Below the pieces are notes generated by a model, which had not been told where the DNA came from, made no database searches, and worked only from the letters and a program-made list of their open reading frames with translations. From the NCBI GenBank assembly GCA_951230915.1, contig OX579636.1, forward strand, positions 41,295,912 through 41,359,911: 64,000 nt of DNA, in the 5' to 3' direction. Source of the DNA: Antitrichia curtipendula. Its lineage: Eukaryota; Streptophyta; Bryopsida; Hypnales; Leucodontaceae. Position numbers and translations under genes: made by a program. Of this stretch, positions 24,203 to 33,683 are shown piece by piece; position 1 is the stretch's first letter, and the number at the start of each line of letters is the position of its first letter.

Positions 24203-24275
24203 TACGGTTCAGAGGAACTTACCTGTCATTCCAAATTGGAAGGCCTCCGTTGCGTTGTGATGACGGTCCTGCCAT

Positions 24276-25133
24276 GCTTCGTCTTCAACGTGGTCAAGGC
24301 CACAAAGCAACCTTCAATGTACGAATCGCAGCCTCAACTCCTGATACATGACAGCAAAGATCAACATCAGGAAGCCATAAATTTGAACTATGTATCAAAC
24401 TCAAAGAACCGCAATGGATACAGCTTAAACTTGCACGCCAGTGAGCACAAGAACAAGGTGGGACAAATTTGAACGGAAGCGAGTAGTATTTCTCCGAAAC
24501 TCAATGAAACTACTAATAACATCTACATGCCGTCCAACGTCCACAATGTCAAAGCTACCAACAAGATAGCACAAGCTAACAGCACAATTGTTCTCAACGC
24601 ACAAAATAAAAATCCCGTGATGCATTTCCAAAAGCGAGCAAGTGGGGACACTCAAACGGAGACATTGACTCACCTGCGCAACAACTCTTTCAAGCCCGCT
24701 GCACATCGCAAAGCAGGTACTATTTGCTCCAACTCCTCCAAGGTTGGACGCGCTCCCGGAGTAGTTCCAATGTCCTGCAGCTCCAGCAATCCTCCAATGT
24801 CGGACGCGCCTCGCCGCCAACAACGCCAAGTTCCACTCACTGACGACGAGGGAAGTTGTCCACTCCAGAAGACCAGCGGCACAAAACGCAAAGGATCAAG
24901 ATCGAAGACTGGAACATCGGGAGAGAAAACAGCGTGAGGTTGGGGAAAGGAAGAGTATCGGGAGAGAAAACAACGGGAGGCAGTAAAACTCTCATCGGGG
25001 GAAAGAGAAAACCATCCGGAGGCGACAGAGGCCACGTGGCGCGAGCGGACAGGGCGAGGCGGAAGACCGGCGGCGGATGTACAAGGCCATGATGACCACA
25101 ATTCATCAAAGAACTCAATTCATTAAAAGCCAC
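24276..25133 (-). promoter_or_regulatory. Presumed 5' region of element gene 1
   Basis: Moderately GC-rich DNA upstream of the proposed ATG, with overlapping open frames on both strands but no recognised protein. Near 24915-24975 the phrase ATCGGGAGAGAAAACA occurs twice. No palindrome copy occurs here, unlike the introns. A promoter and 5' leader are inferred from position only; a non-coding upstream exon is possible. Confidence 0.35.
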
Positions 25134-25971
25134 ATCATGAGATTTTTATAAAATCCATGAAATACATATCATGAGATTTTCTGGCTCTTGTAGAGGACGG
25201 AGGTCTAATCAAAATTTATTTAACTTACTACTAACTATTCAAATTTAAATTGATGAACACTCTTTTCCAATAAGTTTTAGAACTACTTTCTTTTTTATAT
25301 AACAAATACTTTCTTAGAACATTATGTGTACTATCCGTGTGTGTACAACCAAGATAAAAGTAAAGAAAAGGTTAACTAATTAGTTCGTAATTGAATTAAA
25401 GTATGTCAATTATTTTTGACACCCTAAGCAACGTATCAAATGTCCAGTTCAACAACGTTGCGAAGGATTATTTCCTACAGTTAAGAAATTGAAAACACTA
25501 AGAATGTTTTCTTCTGGTTAATTTTCCATCAAGATTAGAATTAGTTAAAAAAAAAGGAAGTGTACATTGTCATTCGTCCTATTTCCAATATATAGGAATA
25601 CCTATTTTTCCTAGTGCAAAATCTTAACAACTTTATTAGATGTTACTTCGTCACATTTTCAGAACGTTAAAAAATTGACCACCCTGGTCGAGAGTAGGTA
25701 ACTTTGTCTAATCCAAATTGGATCGTGAGCATCTTACATCTTATAACTTAGAGTAATAATCACAAAATAAATCAATTATTACAATCATACAACCTAAATT
25801 AGATCATGTTTTATTAGGAATACTTGCAATTCAGCAAAACGCTATAAGGTTAGCGAAGTTCAAAGGCCTTTCTTCCATGAACACCATATTCATTCAAATG
25901 AGAGTTTTCCATTGAAATGAAAGATAAATTTAAAAAATTCGGTGAAAAGGTTTTAATGCAATTGAAGTCGA

Positions 25972-26121
25972 GTTTTGACCTGAATTGACATAAAACGTTT
26001 GAGATTTGACCTAATTTTGAAAGGTTTTCTTGCAATTTATGTCGATTCGTCCTAAATTGCAATAAAACCTTTCAAAATTAGGTCAAATCTCAAACGTTTT
26101 ATGTCAATTTCAGGTCAAAAC
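25972..26121. repeat. Near-perfect long hairpin, 68-bp arms
   Basis: Arm 25972-26039 is the reverse complement of 26053-26121 with one mismatch and one single-base indel, around a 13-base loop (TGTCGATTCGTCC). RNA from either strand would fold into a long duplex suitable for small-RNA processing. It may instead be a young foldback MITE. Confidence 0.8.
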
Positions 26122-27864
26122 AAATATTCATTGCTACAAAATACTGCCACAATCATCACTTGCTGGAAATGAAGATAATCTATGTAAATAAAAATCATGT
26201 AATTCATGTGCATAAATTAAATGTACTTGTAGTAAAATTTTGGTAATTGTTGTGAATCATAATTTCAAAATGAAATCCATGTTTTTAGTATACATCATAA
26301 AAAATCATTTACCTATACATCATATGCAATCATATGGCTTGCAATGATGTGCCATGATACATCATAAATTCAGTAAGTGCTAATCCACGTGAGATAATTT
26401 CCATTCATTTGACATGACATGATTTATTACTCCAATCTTCACAATGATAGTGTAACTATTTAATTTTTCTAACAAGTTCAGCTTACAAAAACATAAAAGG
26501 TTATTTGTATTTAACACTAGCAAAAGGGGGCATACATTAATTGCAATCTTCAATTGCCATAAATTTACCATATGCCATTTTACTCTTATATTTTTTTCTC
26601 TTTAATTTTTTTTCAGCTCTAATTTTTTTTCCCACCACTTCCGACTGAAAGTTAGAAACTTCGGTGAAGAATTTAGAGTTCCCAAATATGGTGCTTAAGA
26701 AGAAGTGCCCATTGCAGAAGGATTTAAACGTTACAAAAAGTTGTTGCACTCAGTTGCACTCCATGCAACTAACAAACTCTTCTAAGTAAACCCGTTTTGC
26801 TCCTATTTTTTCTTTTTTAAAATGAACATCCAACTACTATTTGAAGTGGCACTCTATATATTGGTCATCTGGTACATGATTTTCCTGAATTCCTTGTTTT
26901 CATTTTAATAATTTATAAACTTAGCAAAGCTACGGAACACCAAACATTTGCAGCCTTTTGCTAGCTTACGTGAATTAAAAATATAACTGCTAGTATATGA
27001 CATCAATTTCAATTTTATGGTGCGCAATAGTTTTGGGGGAATTCAATAGATTCCATGCCTCTGTTCTTCATTTGATACTAAGTTTTTTTGAGAGTGCCTA
27101 AAGAAATCTATCTAATGATTATTCTACAATTCAATTCAGAATTTAAAAATTTGTGTATATTGCCTACTAGTTACATATGTGGTAGTTGTACTTGCATACA
27201 AACTGAAACAATTACTTTTGATATCTTCAATTACGAATTATAGAACCTTGTTGTAGAAAACATTTAAAATTAAAGTTTGCATAAACGCGAGACATAGGTT
27301 CAATGTCCTTGTTTCAAATTAAAGGCTTGCATTTCGGAAAACAACAACTAGGGACACCATTATTAAATAACAATGTAACTCAACATCAAATTCAATGGAG
27401 AGAGAAATCAACACAAAGGTTGTCTAAGCCACGATCGCTCCTAAACAACATGATCACATAAATTATTGAAAGCTAACCATTACTCAATGTAATTTGAATT
27501 AAAAACATGAACATAAATTACACTTCAATATCGATGGTTCAAATTGTTTTGCAAGATGTGGGCACTTATAGCCCTTCAGTTTTGTGAAATCATAATTTAT
27601 ATTAAGAGCATTCCTCGATTCGACATTTTCTAATTAAGATAAACAAATGATTGGTATAAAAATACCGTCTAAATTTACTACTTTCACTGCCAAAAAACAC
27701 CCTCCAATTTTATATTATCTTGATGTTTGAAATCCTACTATTGTGGACAATATAAACCTATAACTCTAAAGCAAAGGAACCAAAAAACTAAGATTGTGAA
27801 CCCTAAAATCGAAGACCGTGAACCTTGCAGTATAAGATATTGAAACCCTAAATCCTTAAATTCA

Positions 27865-27995
27865 CTTTAATCTAAACCCTAAACCCTAAGCCCTAAAGCC
27901 CTTGAACCCTAAATAACCCTAAAACCTTGAAAACCCTCCCCCCCTAAACTCTAAACCCTAAAACCCTAAAACCCTAAAGAAACCCTAAACCCTAA
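27865..27995 (-). repeat. Interstitial telomere-type repeats
   Basis: A degenerate run of CCCTAAA and variants (CCCTAAAACC, CCCTAAG) in the CCCTAAA orientation, inside the AT-rich central block. This is the plant telomere motif TTTAGGG in reverse. Confidence 0.8.
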
Positions 27996-28430
27996 GAACG
28001 CTGAATTCTGAAATCCTTACCCATAAAAATGCTGAGGAATTTTTTTTTATTACATTAATAATAGATAGTTAATACATTAATACAGGACAGTTTGAAATTT
28101 GCTATTAGAAATAAAAACTAACCCCCAGTATTTATCTAGCAAAACTAGTGCCAACTCTAGCATATGTATTTGAAATGAATATTAATGAACCCGTACTTTT
28201 TGTACCTTCTGCATTTTTTTGATATTCTATTTTTTTTATTTTTTTATTTTCATTTATATTTTTAGCTTATCTTCATTTAAATTTTATTACTATTTTCAGT
28301 GTTTTGAGTTTTTTTATTTTTTTATTTTTTCCTTTTTTTATTTTTTTTTTTATTTTTTTTTTTTGAGAACTGTGAGTTCCTTGCTGTCATGGCATATATT
28401 TCTCATGCTTCTTTCATGAAGAATTATCTT

Positions 28431-29359
28431 AGGACAATAAATTGATCTGCAAATGGCAAAGCGTCAAATATGAATTCGGGATTCCTTGGCTCACTGAGAA
28501 ACTGACAGTGTTCAAAGCTAGGTTCGCTTTGCTAAAAGTATCATTGATCCTCAGAGTCCCTTGCAACGATGCCATCTTTGAATGCAACGAAATTCCACAT
28601 GTCAGTGAGGATTTGAAAGACCGGTCAAGATTCAAATTCTAAATTTTCTGGTAGGAAATCAAGAGACGCACGCCCTCCCTTCAAGTTGTCAGGGCCGTGC
28701 GGATATGGAAAGATCGGTCAACATAAGCGGGAAACGGCAGCACGTAATCCAGCGCCTTGTTGAATGCGGCGCGACATTCAAGAACGCATCCAACATCCGA
28801 AATGAAGGAACGCGCCTCCATTTCAAAATGTCATGGCGGGAATTCGGAGTTCGAGAATCCCAACCCAGTTCAGTCATAAGCTTTGAGGAACCTGAAGCTT
28901 TCTCTTTTCTGCACTTGATTAAGCTGTGGAGGCTTTGGAGTGAGCAAGTCGTGCTGCTTGCTAGTGCCATTTCCTCTTGTTGCTGGCACAGAAGGCTCTC
29001 AACTGATCTAGTCGTTGCAAGGTATGCTACCAAGACTTCCAATTTCATTGCTCATGATTGCTTCGATGATTTTGCTTCGCTCTAGACGACCCAGCTGTTC
29101 CTCAGATGAGAAACAGGCATGTGCGGAGAGAGAGAGAGAGAGGGATAAGATCCGGGAAGAGCAGAGGCTGCATTTAGTTTGTCCATTGTTCTCGACTGCA
29201 GCCGGATTAGATCAAGATTCAGCTCCTGAGAAGGATGGAACAAAGGTCTGGGTGTACGTGGACACAACGATCATGTAGTATGGAGACGACAATGTTGTAT
29301 GTATATGATGTCTTGTATCCACGGCATACGTATACGTATGTTTGAATGTACAGAATGAC
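28431..29359 (+). promoter_or_regulatory. Presumed 5' region of element gene 2
   Basis: Composition returns to that of the genes. Short open frames (for example 28705-29085) have no recognised domain. An untranslated exon may end near a GTATGT donor at about 29296 and join an acceptor such as TATTCGCAG near 30220. If so, the palindrome cluster 29360-29987 lies in a leader intron, mirroring gene 1. This is inference. Confidence 0.3.
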
Positions 29360-29987
29360 TATCGTGTGATCCCATGATAGTTTGCTAGGCTGTTCGACAA
29401 TCCCTATTACGTGTAGTTATTGCAGGATCTTGCGATGTCTACATCATGGGATCCCACGACAGGAGTTCTGGGGCTTCCCTTCAGATTTGGAACAGGAGAC
29501 CTCTACATAGATTAACTTGTGGTGCAGCCTATTGTGTCCTCCGTTTTCATGGAGGTATCGTGGGATCTCACGTTGTCTACATTACGGCATTTGGCAGTCG
29601 GAGCTTTTGGTTCAGAGTTGGATCAGGGGATCTCACGATAGTTAATCTTGGGCTGCAACTTATAGTTTTCACCAAGTATTTTGAGAAATGGGGAATCGTG
29701 GGATCGCACGATAGATGAATCCTGAGGTTTCTCTATCGTCTTATCCATGGATGACTTGATAGCTCCGGCAGAGGATCTCGTGTCAGTCGTATTATGAAGT
29801 TACATGATACCATTTTCCGGGGATGGTAGTCTACATCCATGTTAGGGGCATCGAATGGTGCCTAGTTTGGAATCCTGTACGTGTAATGCTTAGCGCGATT
29901 CCAAATAATGCAAGCGACAATATCGCTTGGTTACAAAAGGAACCATCCCTAGTTCTCTTAGTACATACATCGTGAGATCTCCTGATG
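29360..29987. repeat. Palindrome cluster upstream of gene 2
   Basis: Copies at 29360-29379, 29418-29437, 29442-29461, 29556-29575, 29621-29640, 29694-29713 and 29968-29987, with several more degenerate ones between 29740 and 29815. Density matches intron 1 of gene 1. The stretch from the last copy to 30265 shows nothing else recognised. Confidence 0.85.
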
Positions 29988-30632
29988 AAGAAAACAGATG
30001 GTTGATAATGACCATTCATCTTCTGATCACAAGGTGATGTTGCATTGCATGACCTTGACTATAATGAGATGGTTTCCATATGTTTTGCGCCTTGATTAGC
30101 ATATCTGCTTTCACATGATTCAAAATGTTTGGGCAGATGTCGTATCCTGTACTAGGCAAGTGCTATGAATTCTGTCCCTGCCCTACCTAACTCTGTCTAG
30201 CCTTCATCCTATTCGCAGATAATTGTGCTCCACCAGTTTTCCCTTTTTCAAGAAGTTCATCGTTCATGATGGTCTCAACGCGTCATTCGAATGCTGGTGC
30301 GATAATTCCTCATTTTGAAGGACCAGGCGTGCATGGTGAATCGCATGCCTCCAGTGGTGCACCTGAACCATTCGCCAATGGTGATTGGCTTAGGTTGTTT
30401 GCTTATGGCTTCGGTGAAGTTGGAGCAGGGATGGTAAAGGAGGTTCGTCCAGAGGGTCAGTGGCTTGGTGTGCCCATCCCGTTGGAGCCGTGGACTTACA
30501 TTTTAGTTTGGGTGCAGTCTATCAAACCCGAATTTCAAGGTTTAAGGTGCGCACCCGTTCAGATAGGGGTGAGATTTTTGGGGGACACTCAAGAACGGAT
30601 AGTTCTGTGGAGAGCCGCCGACGTCGTCAGAT

Positions 30633-30652
30633 CATCAGGAGATCCCCCAATG
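30633..30652. repeat. Exonic palindrome copy in gene 2
   Basis: Reads SSGDPPM in frame within exon 1 (about residues 122-128), the same frame as the exonic copies of gene 1. It sits between two well-formed coding segments. Confidence 0.7.
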
Positions 30653-31611
30653 GATGCACGTCCGTATATTCGACAGGGAGTCTGGTGGGGTCTAGATGTG
30701 CATCGAAAAGACTCGAGCGGTGTCGTATTGTCGTTGGGTCGAATATTCACTTGGAGGCCGGATGATCATTTTCAGGATGAAACACTTGGTGAGGACCACG
30801 TGGGTGTGACAATCCGCGAGGTTTTTGTGGGGAATGAAGAAGATGTTATGTCTCACGCTCGGTGGCCACTGTCTGAGTGCTGGTTTCTGAATGGTCGGTC
30901 CTTGGAGGAGACCGTGCATCATTTTTCAGTAGTTCCGGATTTGGACGACCCTCTGGCTTATCTCGGCGGCAGAATGAAAGCTCCGTATCGATTCGTAGTT
31001 TGTAAGCCATGTTTGGACGTGACGGATTCACTGTACGATCGGAAAACTACTGACGATGAGATTCGGGAGGTCACCTTGTTAAAATGCTGCAATTGTTTAT
31101 GTTGCCAGCACTTCAACCAGTTCCAGACACTCCTTGTGAGGCAGAAATACTACTTGAAAGCATTTGAGGACCGCCGCGAGTATGGCAGCTCTGTCGGAGG
31201 ACAACTTCATGAGCTTGACGGGAATCGGAAGAGAAAATTCGTCACATTAATGGGGATGGAGGTTTGTGCCACGGCATGGTACATAATTCACGGTATCTTG
31301 AAGTCGACATACCATAGTTACATAGAGAAGTATAACGAGGGCACTGTATCGGGAACGCACGGAAACAAGGGCATTAAGCGCCCACGGATTCGAACTGTCC
31401 AGGTCACTGGAACTATGAAATCCATCATAGACGAGAACGCGGACCAAATGCCCCATCAAATGCGTGGAATCGGGAACGGGCGAGTGGACACGCTGAAGTT
31501 CTTGCCTGCGGGACGAAACTGGAAACGCGTCCAGGCAGATGCCAACGAGGTATTTGTCTTACTCATTGCTCAATGCGTGGCTGATTGTGATTTCCTACCA
31601 TGGGCTGTGAT

Positions 31612-31631
31612 CATCGTGTGATCTCACGATG
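31612..31631. repeat. Palindrome in the gene 2 intron
   Basis: CATCGTGTGATCTCACGATG lies inside the 167-bp intron 31550-31716, between donor GAG/GTATTT and acceptor CTGTGCAG/CTC. Confidence 0.8.
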
Positions 31632-33683
31632 TTCTCTTGGATGTTGGGTGTTCAACTTTGCAGTTCTTCATTGTCAGTTGTACCCAGGCTAATGTGCGGT
31701 TCTCTTTCCTGTGCAGCTCAATGCGGACTACGGACTTCCTCCTGTCAGTCAGTCCACTATCAGTAGACTGAGGAAGGAGCACTTCAACAATGTTTATATT
31801 AAGCCTGTTGGAAGTTCGTTTGCAAAGTGTAGCACATGCGACCAGCTTCAGCAATTTCTTCTGAAATCACCGAAGGGGTGCCCTCAGTATGTGGAGTCCA
31901 TGAAGCAACGCACTGAACATCTCAATCACCAAGCTTCTTGCCGTCGACTGTATGCGTCTTGGCGTGAGGAATCCAAACAAAATCCTCAGGAGATATTGTG
32001 TATAATTCACGACAAGATGGATACAGCCAAGACGGCTTTACCAAGAATGCGGGTGACCACGAAGGCCACGGCGGGGTTGGGACAACTTCCACTTAGCGTT
32101 ACTGGTATGGTAGCCCATGGTCATGCTGATGGGGCTTACGCCCATTATGCTCCGTCTTGCTGGCCAGGAGATTCCAACTTCACAATTTCGTTGCTGGCCA
32201 GACTGTTGCGCCGGTTGGAGGGTCCACCGATTCGAGAGACAGGCGACCTGTTCCCGTATCCGCCGGCTAATCCGATGTTTGAGGTTCTTCTGAGGGGAAA
32301 GTCTAGATGTTTGGACAGCTTAACCCTTGTTGAACCAGGAGCTCGGGTCGGCTCCACTCCTCTTCCCCGAAATTTGTATCTTCAGCTTGACAACTCTGCT
32401 AAGGATAACAAGAACCAGTACCTCATGGTGTTCTTGTCCCTGCTAACTGCACGAGGTGTCTTTAAAGAAATTCAAGTTGGTTTTCTGCTTGTGGGACACA
32501 CTCATGAAGACATCGATGCATATTTCAGCCATCTCTCGAAGGCCTTGAAGAGCAAAAACACTTTTGTTGTCGCGGACCTCATGAAGGCGTTCATGCAATC
32601 TCAGGAACTGTCATTTATGCCGGAGTTCATACAAGAAGTGCCTGGGGGACTTCAAGTCGTTCATAAAGGGTTACCAGAGCAATGGCTCCGCTAGACTAAT
32701 TGGACTAGAGGAGATGCATCTTTTCAAGTTCTACGTGGATAGTGATGGAGTCGCAGTCATGAAATATAAGAAGTCAGCAGTGGACTCGAAGTGGCTACCG
32801 TCTGATAAGCCATCAACCCGCCTTTGGAAGCGAGACCGCAATGGTCGGCCAATGCTCCCTCATGGGTTTCCAAAGCCTGTTCCATTCAAGCCAATGTGGG
32901 GCAGTGAGGTTCCTAAACCAACGGGAAATCAAGAGAAGGCTAAGGAAATGGCACGAAAGGCAACCGTGAATAAGGGATTCATGCTAATAGGCCTAGAGAA
33001 GTACATTCAGTATTGGCAGAACGGAATGTCCAAATGCGACGGATTTGCGACGGCGTTCGGTTGATACATGGAATATTGGAAGCGCGTGCTGATCGAGTTG
33101 AAGGAACCATTACCTGAATGTGCTGCTGAATTAGTGAAGGGTTTCTGGCCGAAGCACGATTGGAGGGTGCCTCGCACTGAAGGACCTCTCGCGGGGTTTA
33201 CTGGGAATCCCTTCGATGTGATTCCGGAGGAGGAGGATCTCGAACCTTACTGCGGCCCTGCAAATGAAGCGCCTCTGGAAAGCTTCAATCCCTGGCTTGA
33301 CATACGCCCAGGGTCATGGGTGCTTCTGAGACTCGAAAATCCAGCAATCTGTGCTGTATGGCAAGGAAGAGCACTATCTGCCGTATGCAAAGTCAATGGA
33401 GATGCAAATAACGAGAAGTTCTTGATACAGTATTGGCGACCGGATAACTCGGAGAGTACTATGGAATTGAGGTACCGGAATTGCTGGGAGGGTAAGTGGG
33501 TTGTTGAGAGAAGGGCCCCGGAATGGGTGGATGCTACTTGTGTTGTGTATTCGAACTGGTCCAAGATAGTAGATCCAAAGTCACGGACAATTCCAAAGAA
33601 GAGTAGGGAGGCTACCTTAGTAAATTTGAATCGGGCAAACGAGGTTGACCCTTGATGGACTCCCCTGTTCGGATCTTCCCGAT

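Larger units (their letters stand above)
17645..24275 (-). pseudogene. Element gene 1: ParB/Srx-like plus HAD phosphatase protein, broken
   Basis: Six exons are inferred: 24275-24223, 23343-22023, 21757-20408, 20305-20066, 19967-18398 and 18300-17645. All junctions are GT-AG (first donor CAG/GTAAGT), and the phases match. Coding length without the stop is 5,187 nt, exactly 1,729 codons. The likely start is ATG 24275-24273. Residues about 330-458 hold a GGQHT segment like the ParB/sulfiredoxin or DGQHR (DndB-like) fold. About 989-1511 is acidic/serine-rich and probably disordered. About 1530-1729 is an FCP1/NLI-type HAD phosphatase domain. Three in-frame stops break it: TAG 23198-23196, TGA 21580-21578 and TAG 21139-21137. 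Coding quality is otherwise good on both sides of each stop. It was probably an accessory or regulatory protein of the element. Function is inference. Confidence 0.75.
25134..28430. other. AT-rich central block of the element
   Basis: Composition changes sharply to AT-rich at about 25.13 kb and back at about 28.43 kb. The block has no palindromes and no coding signal. It contains a near-perfect hairpin (25972-26121), telomere-type repeats (about 27865-27995) and a T-rich tract (28219-28365). It could be a nested insertion or the natural spacer between the two divergent genes; no terminal repeats of its own were found. Confidence 0.55.
30266..33655 (+). pseudogene. Element gene 2: DUF7869-like putative transposase, broken
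   Basis: Two exons: 30266-31549 (428 codons from ATG) and 31717-33655, with a GT-AG phase-0 intron of 167 bp. Ignoring one extra base, the product is 1,073 residues. A Cys-rich patch (KCCNCLCC, later KCSTCDQL) precedes a core with IIHDKMD (D527, D530), LYLQLDN (D653) and GHTHEDID (E692, D693). This signature is shared with DUF7869-type ORFs common in plants and some animals. The acids could be the DDE triad of an RNase-H-fold transposase. A beta-rich tail (GSWVLLRLEN, FLIQYWRPDN) could be an SH3/chromo-like chromatin-binding module. Breaks are an extra base in the GGGGG run at 32644-32648, shifting frame, and an in-frame TGA at 33062-33064. Confidence 0.75.
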
